A DNA stretch of 64,000 nt, from the NCBI RefSeq assembly GCF_030719215.1, contig NZ_CP120984.1, positions 62,001-126,000 on the forward strand, read 5' to 3'. Shown here one piece after another: positions 10,631-19,191 of the stretch. Below the pieces are notes generated by a model. That model ran no database searches and was not told the origin of the DNA. It was given only the letters and a program-made list of their open reading frames with translations. A program made the position numbers and the translations under genes. This stretch comes from Streptomyces sp. Alt3. GTDB taxonomy: Bacteria; Actinomycetota; Actinomycetes; Streptomycetales; Streptomycetaceae. Each line of letters begins with the position of its first letter. Position 1 is the first letter of the stretch.

Positions 10631-11273
10631 TGCTGCTGACGCCCGCGGAGTTCCAGCGAGCAGCGGAGAACTCCCCAGGCGAGGGCCACCTCGCGGCGGC
10701 TGCCCGGAAACCGGGAGGCGATCGACCGGCCCACCCCGGATGTGCGTGTCAGGCCAGCCAGCTGGTCCCACGAGCAGTCCAGGGCCTGCGCAACGCTCGC
10801 GGCGTTGCGCTGCAGGTCCTCGCGGAGGTGGGTGACGGCTGACCGGACCAGCGCTGTGGCGTCCGGGTCCGCCGGGGCCGGGCCAGGGCTGTACACGGTG
10901 ACATGCTCTGCGGCGAGCTCGCTCACGCGCAGGGCTCCGATTAACGGTTGGATTTGCTCCAATTCGACTCCCGGGCACCACACCGCACGTTCCCGGCCCA
11001 GCGCCTCGGCTACCAACGGGTCTTCGACGGCGTACACGGGCCGCTGCTGGTCATCTGTCAGCCGCAGTACGTTCGGGCCGCTGCTCCCCGCCGCGCCGAT
11101 GGCCGCGAGCCGCCGGATCACGGCCACCGCGTCCGCGTCGGTCAGCAGCGCCTCCCGCTTACGGAGCCATGTCCTCACCGACCGCGCCTCGTCGGTGTCG
11201 GCGAGGAATGCCGGATGGATTTCCCGGGAGAATCCGAGACTGGCGCCGAGGCCCCGCGGGGCGTCGGTGCAAG
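10600..11273 (-). pseudogene. Internal fragment of a large protein, fused in frame to the IS701 remnant
   Basis: Upstream of the transposase blocks the same frame stays open to about 11273 with protein-like sequence (RLTDDQQRPVYAVEDP, VWCPGVELEQIQPLIGALR, AVTHLREDLQRN, ALDCSWDQLAGLT). It has no convincing start; GTG at 11178 lies inside the coding pattern. It resembles the region after the ATPase domain in large sacsin/HSP90-like ATPase proteins of actinomycetes, from memory and with modest certainty. Both ends are cut: the left by the IS701 remnant, the right where the pattern changes to a plus-strand fragment. It is a gene fragment rather than a functional gene. Confidence 0.5.
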
Positions 11274-11498
11274 GTGAGCGAGAAGCAGGCTGCGGCCACC
11301 GCGTCCAAGTACGCAGGTGGAGCGAAGACAGCCGCCGGCAACTTGCTGGCTATCCGGCGTGAAGGCGAATGGCGAGCCCAGTGGGTCATCCCTGTGTCGT
11401 CCGGGACCGACTCCTACCCGGTCTACGTCGACGCCGAGACGGGGAAAGTGGATGAAAGGGCATCACCCGTCCAGGGTCTGCCCACCGCACCCAACTGA
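11274..11498 (+). CDS. Small PepSY-like fragment of unknown status
   Basis: A 74-residue frame starts at GTG 11274, which abuts the end of the minus-strand fragment. It contains GEWRAQWVIPVSS and YPVYVDAETGKVDE, the kind of strand-strand pattern that ends PepSY domains. It may be the C-terminus of a longer protein cut at about 11274, because only a weak AAGG precedes the GTG. Its function is not known. Confidence 0.4.
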   Translation: MSEKQAAATASKYAGGAKTAAGNLLAIRREGEWRAQWVIPVSSGTDSYPVYVDAETGKVDERASPVQGLPTAPN

Positions 11499-11672
11499 GC
11501 CACCACTATCCCGGCTTGCCTGACGGCGGCCCTGTTAGGCCTGACAGCTCCAACAGGTCTGACAGTGCCTCCCTCTCGTGTGCTGCCTGCAGAAGGCTGG
11601 GCATGGGCCGCGCCGCCGTGGTGACCCGCGCGTACGGCGAACAGCGCTGTACATACCGGCTTCCGGCCCGGG

Positions 11673-11850
11673 TCACAGACCGATTCCGACGAGCGGACTG
11701 TTCTTCACACGGTCGACGTCGTCCATGTACCGGGCGAGAACGCGGGAGCCGTCGGCCCATCCGCCCGCGCGGGCGATCTCGAGCGGGTCGTGTCCGGCGG
11801 CGGTGGCGACCCCGCGGCGAAGGGAGTGCCCGGACCGAAGGGCCCGAGCA
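11673..11850 (-). pseudogene. Tyrosine recombinase C-terminal remnant
   Basis: Read on the minus strand, about 60 codons ending in TGA (11673-11675) give SGHSLRRGVATAAG, then AGGWADGSRVLARYMDDVD. These are the HxLRRG box and the tyrosine-containing end of a phage-type integrase. The frame loses homology beyond about 11850 and no N-terminal domain is present. It faces the intact recombinase that starts at 12035, which suggests successive insertions at this site. Confidence 0.75.
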
Positions 11851-12034
11851 GGTGTTCTGGAACGCCGTCGTGTGGAGCCTCGTCGACTGCCTGGGACATG
11901 CCGATGCGGGCAGAGAAGCGGGGGCGGGGTGCGGTGGTCATGCCGGAGAGGGCACCGGTGAACCGCCTTGGATAAGATGCGATATCCGAGGCGGTAAAAC
12001 GGACATGACCGCCCGTCAAGGAGAGGCTCGCCGG

Positions 12035-13141
12035 ATGACCGCGGAACTGCAGCACACCGGTGTCGTCGAGGCCGAGCTGCCGCCGACCGGCGTAGCGGAG
12101 ACCGCCGGGGACGTCGAGGCGTACGACCGCGCGACCGCTGCCGTGCTCGCCGCGCTCGACCAGGGCGCCGAGGAGCACCTGGCGGACTCCCGGCCGCACA
12201 AGACCCGCGCCTCCTACGCCCGCGACTGGGAGCTCTGGGCCGAGTTCCACCGCTGGCTCGCCGGACGGACCGGCCACACGCTGCCGCTGACCGCCGTCAC
12301 CAAGGGCACTCTGGTCGCCTTCGTCGTCTGGCTGGACGAGATGAAGAAGGCCGCGCCCTCCACCATCGACCGCCGCATCACCGGCGTCACTGTCACTGCC
12401 CGCCGGCACGGCACCGAGGTCCCCAAGCAGGCGACGAAGGCCGCCCGGGAGGCGCTCAAGCCGATGAAGCTCGACCCGGTACGGACCGCGCGCGGCCGCG
12501 GCAAGGCGATCGCGGCGACCCCGGCGCACCTGAAGGCGATGAACACCGCGCCCGCGGTCCGCCCGCAGCCCGAGACCGGCCGCCGGCGCGGCACCCAGGA
12601 GCTGCCCGAGCTCGCCCGGCTCCGCGACCGGGCGCTGGCGACGCTGGCGTTCGGCATCGCCGGGCGCTCCGAGGAGGTCTCCTCCCTCGACACGGAGGGC
12701 ATCACCCAGGTCGCCGAAGGACTTGAGGTGCACGTCCCCTCCGTCAAGGGCCGCCCGCCCCGCGACGTCGCGGTCGCCTACGGCGAGAACCCCGACACCT
12801 GCCCGGTCCGCTGCTGGCAGGCCTGGAAGGAAGCAGCCGACCTCACCGCGGGGCCCGCCTTCCTTCCCGTCGACCAGAAGGGCCGCCTCGGATCTCGGCG
12901 GCTCGGACCCGACGGCTGCCGCCTGGCCATCACCCGGGCCGCCCAGCGCGCCGGCCTGGACGTCAAGCTCACCGGGCACTCCGCACGCCGCGGCCTGGTC
13001 ACCACCGGCCGCAAGCGCGGCAAGCGCGCCGAGAAGCTCCGCAAGCAGGGCGGCTGGGCCGCCAACAGCCCGGTCTTCTGGGAGTACGTCGACGAGGGCG
13101 AACGCTGGGAGGACACCGCGACCGAAGGCATCGGCCTGTAA
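12035..13141 (+). CDS. Tyrosine recombinase / integrase
   Basis: A 368-residue site-specific recombinase. ATG 12035 is chosen because AAGGAGAGG (12018-12026) lies 8 bases upstream; an in-frame ATG at 12005 lacks a good site. The N-terminal half carries a SAM-like core-binding domain (TRASYARDWELWAEFHRWL). The catalytic domain has Arg211 (AGRSEEV), a beta-hairpin lysine (VPSVKGR), His315 and Arg318 (HSARRG) and the nucleophile Tyr351 (FWEYVDEG), so it looks active. It is followed by a hairpin terminator. The last 69 bp are partly repeated at 13,728, which suggests that the gene end is or was a recombination target. Confidence 0.9.
   Translation: MTAELQHTGVVEAELPPTGVAETAGDVEAYDRATAAVLAALDQGAEEHLADSRPHKTRASYARDWELWAEFHRWLAGRTGHTLPLTAVTKGTLVAFVVWLDEMKKAAPSTIDRRITGVTVTARRHGTEVPKQATKAAREALKPMKLDPVRTARGRGKAIAATPAHLKAMNTAPAVRPQPETGRRRGTQELPELARLRDRALATLAFGIAGRSEEVSSLDTEGITQVAEGLEVHVPSVKGRPPRDVAVAYGENPDTCPVRCWQAWKEAADLTAGPAFLPVDQKGRLGSRRLGPDGCRLAITRAAQRAGLDVKLTGHSARRGLVTTGRKRGKRAEKLRKQGGWAANSPVFWEYVDEGERWEDTATEGIGL
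13073..13141 (+). repeat. Direct repeat copy 1 (recombinase 3' end)
   Basis: This segment, from GTCTTCTGGGAGTACG to the stop codon of the recombinase, recurs in the same orientation at 13,728-13,795 with one single-base deletion and a few substitutions. Confidence 0.8.
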
Positions 13142-13154
13142 CCGGAGGGGAGAG

Positions 13155-13185
13155 GGGCCCCTGGGCGACCAGCACCCAAGGGCCC
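13155..13185 (+). terminator. Terminator after the tyrosine recombinase
   Basis: GGGCCCCTGGG (13155-13165) and CCCAAGGGCCC (13175-13185) form an 11-bp stem with one mismatch around a 9-base loop, 14 bases after the stop codon. Confidence 0.65.
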
Positions 13186-13339
13186 GGCTTCACCTGTGCT
13201 GGATCCACCAGATCACTGCAGAAACAGCGAACGCGCCCAGGGAGCTGCCCGCCCCCTGGCGGCGCCGTGGCTGGCGGAGTTGATCAGCGAACGGAACATC
13301 CGGCGCTGAGCTCGCTTGGAAATTCTGGCCCGGAGGCCC

Positions 13340-13693
13340 ATGCGCCACGTCTTCCCCTGGGTGTACTGGGTCGACGGCAGCCGTGATGGGCAGGGGCTCA
13401 TCGACTCAACGGGGCTGGAAGACAGCCGGTGGCTGCTCTTCGGGGAGCTGAACCGCAAAGTCACCAGCTACCTGGCTGGCAACTGCCTTCCCGAGAGGAG
13501 AAACATCTCCCGCATCGTCATAGCTTGTCTTGAGGCTCGAGGGTTCGAACTTGACCTTGACGGCCCGGATGATGACGAGGGCTGGGACTTGGTGTTCGAC
13601 ACAACGGAAGACCTCGAAGAGCTGGTCGCTGAAGCCCGTGTCGCCCGAGCTCGGGAACGACGGAAGGCGCGCAGAGGGAGGGTGAAATCTTGA
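13340..13693 (+). CDS. Hypothetical acidic protein
   Basis: From ATG 13340 this gives 117 residues (MRHVFPWVYWVDGSRD...). An in-frame TTG at 13316 is possible because the GGAGG at 13332-13336 is only 3 bases from the ATG, so the start is unsure. The middle is a mixed fold with an acidic stretch (LDGPDDDEGWD). The C-terminus is a charged helix ending in ARERRKARRGR, a possible nucleic-acid-binding tail. No family is recognised. It lies between the two direct repeats derived from the recombinase 3' end. Confidence 0.5.
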   Translation: MRHVFPWVYWVDGSRDGQGLIDSTGLEDSRWLLFGELNRKVTSYLAGNCLPERRNISRIVIACLEARGFELDLDGPDDDEGWDLVFDTTEDLEELVAEARVARARERRKARRGRVKS

Positions 13694-13727
13694 TCTACCC
13701 CCTTCCAGTCGCCGACACCACCGCAGT

Positions 13728-13795
13728 GTCTTCTGGGAGTACGTCGACGAGGGCGAGACTGGGAGGACGCCGCGACCGAGGGCATCAGCCTGTAA
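13728..13795 (+). repeat. Direct repeat copy 2 (orphan recombinase 3' end)
   Basis: 68 bp matching 13,073-13,141, including the final TAA. One base is missing (GGGCGAGACTGGG against GGGCGAACGCTGGG), which breaks the frame, and nothing upstream resembles a recombinase. It is either an old attachment-site half or the tail of a deleted second recombinase. Confidence 0.8.
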
Positions 13796-13842
13796 GGATC
13801 TCGGGCGAAGGCGACCGATTGCGCCTCTGGACGGCAATGGAC

Positions 13843-14433
13843 TCACACCAAGAGCGTGACGATGGCGTGCCTGCAGGCGAAGAGCAAATCTTCCTGGTCG
13901 AACAGGGACCACGTCCTCGTGGGGAACAGGTTCCGCAGCCGCCCGGTAGTCACTCTCTCAACGTCCAGGATGTTGGGCACAGATCGCTGTACCGAAACGG
14001 GCAAGAGCTCTGCGGTGGCCAGGACTGGCATTTGACTGTCAGGGACATCGCCTGTGCCCGCTTCTGAGCTCATCTCCTCCGGCCGGGTGCGTTCCCGGTC
14101 TTCCAGGTCGGCGAGGAACCAAAGGTTGTCGAAGATGTTGCCGACCTGGTCGATCGCCTCCTCCTCAACATTGCGGACCTGCCGAGCAAGCTCCACGGCA
14201 AGCGCGTCGACAAGGTCCACTCGCGGCAACCTGACGCTGGAGAAGGCATTGTGGATGGTGGCTCGCGAGGCACGCCGCACGCCGTTCCCCTCCAGCGCCG
14301 TCTCGAGTGACGACAGCGATGGGTAGCGCGCGTAGGCATGCAACTGGTGGAGGGCCTCGTTCAGCGCCTGATGCGCCTCCCCCGTCAGCACCGGCTTCCT
14401 CAACCGTCCGGCACGAGCCATGGCCTCTCCCAT
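13843..14433 (-). CDS. HTH-domain protein of unknown role
   Basis: A 196-residue protein from ATG 14433 (MGEAMARAGRLRKPVL); the frame extends upstream to a TTG at 14472, but that region overlaps a candidate operator. Residues about 20-90 (ALHQLHAYARYPSLSSLETAL...SRATIHNAFS...LPRVDLVDALA) match the XRE-like helix-turn-helix module often found at the N-terminus of Streptomyces NTPases and signalling proteins. The rest (residues 100-196) is not recognised, and no enzymatic domain follows. It may be a stand-alone regulator or a truncated signalling protein. Confidence 0.6.
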   Translation of the reverse strand: MGEAMARAGRLRKPVLTGEAHQALNEALHQLHAYARYPSLSSLETALEGNGVRRASRATIHNAFSSVRLPRVDLVDALAVELARQVRNVEEEAIDQVGNIFDNLWFLADLEDRERTRPEEMSSEAGTGDVPDSQMPVLATAELLPVSVQRSVPNILDVERVTTGRLRNLFPTRTWSLFDQEDLLFACRHAIVTLLV

Positions 14434-14443
14434 GTCCAAAAGC

Positions 14444-14470
14444 GTCCAACTACATCTCAACGTAGAGGAC
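14444..14470. promoter_or_regulatory. Inverted repeat, possible autoregulatory operator
   Basis: GTCCAACTAC and GTAGAGGAC face each other across an 8-base spacer, one base imperfect, just upstream of the HTH gene start. Its position suggests that the HTH protein binds it. Confidence 0.35.
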
Positions 14471-14613
14471 AACTACCAGGTTCAGCAGAGGGTTTCAGCA
14501 GGTGTATCGCTTCGGCGGAACACCCGGTCGTCGGGCTGAGGCTCCTTCCACCGAAGGTTGAGGACCTCCATGGCCTCGCCTGCACACCTCGTGGAAAAGG
14601 GAATCCCCAGGCC

Positions 14614-14829
14614 ATGCTTGCTTTGATCTGCCTTGCCCTCGTTGTCCTGGCGTTGCTGTTGTGGCGCGCCATGGACAAGCTCAAGGAGGACGACGTCGCA
14701 TCGGTTGTCCGGTTCGCACTCGCCGCGGTCGTGATCCTCGTACTTACCTATGTGGCCATGCGCCTTGCGCCGCCCGAGGAGATGGCTGGCATCCTGCGCC
14801 AGGCGCTTGGGTTCCTCATCAAGAGCTGA
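14614..14829 (+). CDS. Small two-helix membrane protein
   Basis: 71 residues from ATG 14614. Two hydrophobic segments are clear (LALICLALVVLALLLW at residues 2-17 and FALAAVVILVLTYVAMRL at about 33-50), joined by a charged loop (DKLKEDD). GGAAAAGGG at about 14592 is a distant, weak ribosome site. This is the size and topology of small integral membrane proteins; the role is unknown. Confidence 0.5.
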   Translation: MLALICLALVVLALLLWRAMDKLKEDDVASVVRFALAAVVILVLTYVAMRLAPPEEMAGILRQALGFLIKS

Positions 14830-15036
14830 TGCCGGGGAGTGCTGGACTCCGACTCGGAGACAGGCTCGCATAGCAGGTGTCAAGGCGGTCCCGCCCACAT
14901 GGGCGAGGCCGCCTTCGACTGATTCCGCCCCCCTGGGCCACTGGATCGCGTATGAGGCGATGCGACTGTTCCACTGCGGCCTAGGGCAGGGTTCACCAGT
15001 CGCCGGACGGTTCGGCGCGAGAGAGGAAGAAACCTG

Positions 15037-15417
15037 ATGAGCCAAGATCTGAACGCGGAGCTGTCTCGCATCTACGAGCGCTGTCTCGAGCAGGTGCGCA
15101 CGATCGCCGCGCTCGACCCGACCAAGCCAGTCGTGGAATGGGACCGGTACACCTGCACGTCCGCCAACGAGTTCGCGTCGGACGTCGAGATGGCGTGGAT
15201 GGGGGCTCACCCCGAGCACAAGACGCGGGACACCTACTCGGCGATCATGGGCGGCGTCCCTGTCGAGCGTGAAAGCGTCTCCGGGGACTCGCCTACGCGA
15301 TACATCACGTACGGGCTGACGTCCTTCGCTCGTGTCCTGCAGTGCATCGAGGCCATGCGCGCCAGCCGATTCGACCCGCACGTGTCAGGCGGCATCATCC
15401 GAGATGACGAGGACTGA
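15037..15417 (+). CDS. Hypothetical protein
   Basis: 126 residues from ATG 15037, with GAGAGGAAG (15019-15027) upstream. It is soluble and mixed alpha/beta, with a helical N-terminus (LNAELSRIYERCLEQVRT) and no recognised motif. It converges with the minus-strand gene that ends at 15440. Confidence 0.55.
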   Translation: MSQDLNAELSRIYERCLEQVRTIAALDPTKPVVEWDRYTCTSANEFASDVEMAWMGAHPEHKTRDTYSAIMGGVPVERESVSGDSPTRYITYGLTSFARVLQCIEAMRASRFDPHVSGGIIRDDED

Positions 15418-15439
15418 GCCATTGCCTCCACCGCAGTGG

Positions 15440-15703
15440 TCAGGGCACGTCACCTTCCCAGACCCAGGGGCCGTCAGGGCGGCTGAACGTCGGCCCGTAC
15501 GAGGTTCTCCCACCGGGTCCGTAGGCGCTGTGAGGGGTGATCAGGTGCGCGCCGGTGGTGATCTCCTCATCCGTCCAGCCGGTTACCTCGATCAGCTGTC
15601 CGTCCAGCGGTCCGCCGACTAGTTCGCGGTAGGTGTGGCCGGGCTGTGGCCCGGTCGCCGGCGCGTCGTGCTCGGTGCCCAACACCCCTGGTGCCTGTGT
15701 CAT
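15440..15703 (-). CDS. Small hypothetical protein
   Basis: 87 residues from ATG 15703. The core GHTYRELVGGPLDGQLIEV, followed by a Trp-rich tail (RPDGPWVWEGDVP), has the look of small accessory proteins found on actinophages and plasmids. No function is assigned. The gene lies 83 bp outside the left end of the Tn3-family transposon and its promoter side faces it. Confidence 0.5.
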   Translation of the reverse strand: MTQAPGVLGTEHDAPATGPQPGHTYRELVGGPLDGQLIEVTGWTDEEITTGAHLITPHSAYGPGGRTSYGPTFSRPDGPWVWEGDVP

Positions 15704-15780
15704 GCGGCCAGTCTGGCGCAACGCAGGTGCCGCACGGGATCTTCTGCCCCGAATTGTGAGCCTCGTACGCGCGCGCCCGC

Positions 15781-15785
15781 GTAGA
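15781..15785. repeat. Target site duplication GTAGA (left)
   Basis: GTAGA directly abuts the outer base of the left inverted repeat and is matched by GTAGA at 23458-23462 next to the outer right repeat. Five base pairs is the Tn3-family length. Confidence 0.8.
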
Positions 15786-15832
15786 CGCCCTTGAGTAGTA
15801 GCGGGGCAGCGGTTAACGGTGAGATCGATCTT
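15786..15832 (+). repeat. Tn3 left inverted repeat
   Basis: Begins CGCCCTTGAGTAGTAGCGGG and includes GCGGTTAACGGTGAGATC. It is the reverse complement of the two right ends at 21064-21110 and 23411-23457. Confidence 0.85.
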
Positions 15833-15925
15833 GGTGGCGGATGGGCTACCACGGTGGTCGACTGAACTGCCGGGGATCGGCGAAAGATCGTATGAGCGGT
15901 CTGGCGTCGGACTACCGTCCGCCGC

Positions 15926-18900
15926 GTGCCGATGGAGTTTCTGACTGATGAGCAGGCCGCGTCGTACGGGGCCTTCAAGGAGATCCCGACCCGACCCGAG
16001 CTGGAGCGGTTCTTCTTCCTGGACGACGCCGACCGGGACCTGATCGCGTTGAGACGGGCGGACAGCCACCGGTTGGGGCTGGCTCTGCAGATCTGCACGG
16101 TGCGGTACGTCGGCCGGTTCCTGGAGGACCCGTTGGACGTGCCGTGGGAGGTGGTGGACTACCTGGCCGGACAGCTGGGCATCGAGGACGCCTCGTGTGT
16201 GAAGCGGTACACCGAGCGCAAGCCGACGGCGTATGAGCACTCGTGGGAGATCCGCCGGCGCTATGAGTACAGGGAGTACGAAGACCCGGCGTGGGGCCGG
16301 CGGTTCCGCACGTTCCTGCACGGGCGGGCCTGGACGCATGCCGAGGGGCCGGTGGCGCTGTTCGACCACGCGGTGGCGTGGCTGCGGCGGCACCGGGTGC
16401 TGCTGCCGGGCGTCTCGGTGCTGGCCCGGCAGGTGTCGGAGGTGCGGGCGGTGGCGGAGAAGCGGCTGCACGCCACGGTGGCCCGGGCCGCTCACCGGGC
16501 CGACCCGGTGCTTCCGGGTGAGTTGGTGCGGCTGCTGGAGGTGCCGGACGGCGCGCGGGTCTCGGAGCTGGAGCGGCTGCGCCGGCCGCCGACCCGTACG
16601 ACCGGCACCGCGATGGCGCGGGCGCTGGACCGGGTGAACGAGATCTCCGCGTTCCAGCTGGGGCGGGTGAACCTGACCCGGGTGCCGGTGAACCGGCTCT
16701 CGACGCTGGCACGGTACGGGCTCGCCTCGAAGGCCCAGACGCTGGAGCGGTCGGCGGAGCCCAGGCGCACCGCGCTGCTGACGGCGGTGGTGCGAAGCCT
16801 TGAGGCGGCGGCGATCGATGACGCGCTGGACCTGTTCGCGCTGCTGATGGCGACCCGGCTGATCAGCCCGGCCCGGCGGGCCTCGGACCGGGAGCGGCTG
16901 GTGATGCTGCCGCACCTGGAGAAGGCGTCGCGCACCGTGGCGAAGGCGGCGCGGGTGCTGATCGGGCAGCTGGAGCTGACCGAGGAGACGGGCTGCGACC
17001 TGGATACGGCGGGGCTGTGGCGGGCGCTGGAGGACGTCGTCTCGCGGGCGGCGGTGAACAACGCGGTGCGGGTGGTCCAGCAGCTGGTGCCCGAGGACGA
17101 CGGCTCAGCGGAGATCGCGCTGCGCCGGCAGCTGACCGGCCGCTACAACACGGTGCGCCCGTTCCTGGCGCTGCTGGGCGAGAGCGACGCGCTGGGGGCC
17201 GCGCAGGGCGGGCGGCGGGTACTGAAGGCGGTGCGCCGGCTGCCGGTGCTGGCCCGGCGCAAGGTGGCCCAGCGTCCGCTGCTGCCCAGGGAGATCGACG
17301 CCGAGCTGGTGCCGCCGGCGTGGAAGAAGGCGGTGTACTCCAACACCGCGCTGCCCGAGGGCGCGGTGGACCGCGACGCCTACGTGGTGTGCGTGCTGGA
17401 GCAGCTGCACCGTGCGCTGACCCGCCGCGATGTGTTCGCCTCGCCGTCGAACCGATGGTCGGACCCGCGGGCCCGGCTGCTGGACGGGCCGAGGTGGGAG
17501 GCGGTGCGCGAGGACGTGCTGGCGGGCCTGAGCCTGACCGAGCCGGTGGACGAGCACTTGGACGGACTGACCCGCGGTCTGGACGCGGCGTGGCGGCAGA
17601 TGGCGGCCAGGCTGGAGGAGGCGGGGCCGGCGGCGAAGGTGGAGATCGTGGTGCCGCCGGACGGCGGGCGGGCCCGGCTGAGCGTGGACAAGCTCGGCGC
17701 GCTCGGCGAGAGCGCCTCGCTGACGTGGCTGCGCAAGACCACCCTGGCGATGCTGCCGCGCATCGACCTGCCGGACCTGCTGTTCGAGGTGCACTCCTGG
17801 ACCGGGTTCCTGGACGCCTTCACCCACGTGTCCACCAGCGCGACCCGCATGGAGGGCCTGCCGGTCAGCCTGGTGGCGCTGCTGGTGTCCGAGAGCTGCA
17901 ACATCGGGCTGACCCCGGTGACCAACCCGGCCTACCCGGAGCTGACCCGCAGCCGCCTGTCCCACGTTGACCAGAACTACCTGCGGGGCGACACGATCGC
18001 CGCAGGCAACGCCCTGCTCATTTCCGCCCAGGGCCGGGTGCCGCTCGCGCAGAGCTGGGGCGGCGGGCTGCTGGCCTCGGTGGATGGCCTGCGGTTCGTC
18101 GTGCCCAAGCGGAGCATCAACTCGGCCCCCTCGCCCAAGTACTTCGGGCAGAAGAGGGGTCTGACCTGGCTGAACGCACTGAATGACCAGGTGTCGGGGA
18201 TCGGCGCGATGCTGGTGCCCGGCACCCCGCGCGACTCGCTGTTCATCCTGGACACCCTGCTGAACCTGGACGGCGGCGTGCGCCCGGAGATGGTGGCGAC
18301 CGACAACGCCTCGTACTCCGACATGGTTTTCGGGATCTTCAAGATGCTCGGTTTCCGCTTCGCGCCGCGCTTCCGCGACCTAGCCGACCAGCGGTTCTGG
18401 CGCGCCGACATCCCCGGCAAGCAACCGGCGGCCAGCTACGGGCCGCTGGAGGCGATCGCCCGCAACAAGGTCAGCCTCAAGAAGATCCGCGAGCAGTGGC
18501 CCGACATGCTGCGGGTGGCCGGGTCGCTGATCACCAACCAGGTCCGCGCCTACGACCTGCTGCGGATGTTCGGCCGCGAGGGCCACCCCACCCCGCTGGG
18601 CCAGGCGTTCGCCGAGTACGGCCGGATCGAGAAGACCTTCCACCTCTTCGACCTGGTCGACCCGGTGGACGACACCTACCGGCGCCGGATGAACCGCCAG
18701 CTCACCGTCCAAGAATCCCGCCACACCCTGGCCCGCGCGATCTGCCACGGCAAGCGCGGGCACATCCAGCAGGCGTACAAGGACGGCCAGGAGGACCAGC
18801 TCGCCAGCCTCGGACTCGTGCTGAACGCCGTGGTGCTGTGGAACACCCGCTACCTCGACGCCGCCGTCGAGACGCTGCGGGCACTGCCCGCCGGCCAGCG

Positions 18901-19066
18901 CGAGCACGACGTCCTGGACGAGGACGTGGCCCGCCTTTCCCCGCTCAAGGCCGGGCATCTGAACGTCCTGGGGCGCTACGCCTTCACCCCCTCGCAGCCC
19001 GAGGGGACCTTGCGTCCGCTGCGCGACCCGGCCGCGGTGGACGAGGAGGACCAGGCCGAGGAGTAA
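15926..19066 (+). CDS. tnpA: Tn3-family transposase
   Basis: 1046 residues from GTG 15926, or 1044 from ATG 15932, which gives the typical opening MEFLTDEQ. TnpA makes the strand-transfer cuts of replicative transposition, forming cointegrates. The N-terminal region carries the DUF4158-like end-binding domain. The catalytic triad is visible: Asp720 (ASVDGLRF), Asp793 (ATDNASYSD) and Glu930 (VQESRHTL), each in the expected family block. The length is normal and there is no disruption. A hairpin follows the stop at 19077-19122. It is likely active, and the inverted repeats it recognises are intact. Confidence 0.93.
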   Translation: MPMEFLTDEQAASYGAFKEIPTRPELERFFFLDDADRDLIALRRADSHRLGLALQICTVRYVGRFLEDPLDVPWEVVDYLAGQLGIEDASCVKRYTERKPTAYEHSWEIRRRYEYREYEDPAWGRRFRTFLHGRAWTHAEGPVALFDHAVAWLRRHRVLLPGVSVLARQVSEVRAVAEKRLHATVARAAHRADPVLPGELVRLLEVPDGARVSELERLRRPPTRTTGTAMARALDRVNEISAFQLGRVNLTRVPVNRLSTLARYGLASKAQTLERSAEPRRTALLTAVVRSLEAAAIDDALDLFALLMATRLISPARRASDRERLVMLPHLEKASRTVAKAARVLIGQLELTEETGCDLDTAGLWRALEDVVSRAAVNNAVRVVQQLVPEDDGSAEIALRRQLTGRYNTVRPFLALLGESDALGAAQGGRRVLKAVRRLPVLARRKVAQRPLLPREIDAELVPPAWKKAVYSNTALPEGAVDRDAYVVCVLEQLHRALTRRDVFASPSNRWSDPRARLLDGPRWEAVREDVLAGLSLTEPVDEHLDGLTRGLDAAWRQMAARLEEAGPAAKVEIVVPPDGGRARLSVDKLGALGESASLTWLRKTTLAMLPRIDLPDLLFEVHSWTGFLDAFTHVSTSATRMEGLPVSLVALLVSESCNIGLTPVTNPAYPELTRSRLSHVDQNYLRGDTIAAGNALLISAQGRVPLAQSWGGGLLASVDGLRFVVPKRSINSAPSPKYFGQKRGLTWLNALNDQVSGIGAMLVPGTPRDSLFILDTLLNLDGGVRPEMVATDNASYSDMVFGIFKMLGFRFAPRFRDLADQRFWRADIPGKQPAASYGPLEAIARNKVSLKKIREQWPDMLRVAGSLITNQVRAYDLLRMFGREGHPTPLGQAFAEYGRIEKTFHLFDLVDPVDDTYRRRMNRQLTVQESRHTLARAICHGKRGHIQQAYKDGQEDQLASLGLVLNAVVLWNTRYLDAAVETLRALPAGQREHDVLDEDVARLSPLKAGHLNVLGRYAFTPSQPEGTLRPLRDPAAVDEEDQAEE

Positions 19067-19076
19067 CCCGGCAGCC

Positions 19077-19122
19077 GAACGCCGGATAACCGGAGCGGCT
19101 TGCTCCCGTGATCCGGCGGTTC
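19077..19122 (+). terminator. Hairpin after tnpA
   Basis: GAACGCCGGAT (19077 on) pairs with ATCCGGCGGTTC (ending 19122) with one bulge, enclosing a smaller CGGAGC/GCTCCCG stem. It lies between the convergent tnpA and the minus-strand cargo gene and could serve both. Confidence 0.55.
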
Positions 19123-19191
19123 ATTCAGACTTTTTCGAAGAACCCGACCGCCCGAACGGGGGCGGCGGGCCTTCGCGGTGTATGGACAGTC

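Noticed and set aside
15440..16915. Long minus-strand frame running through tnpA
   Set aside because: Only its last 87 codons, outside the transposon, look real; the rest is the complement of the transposase gene.
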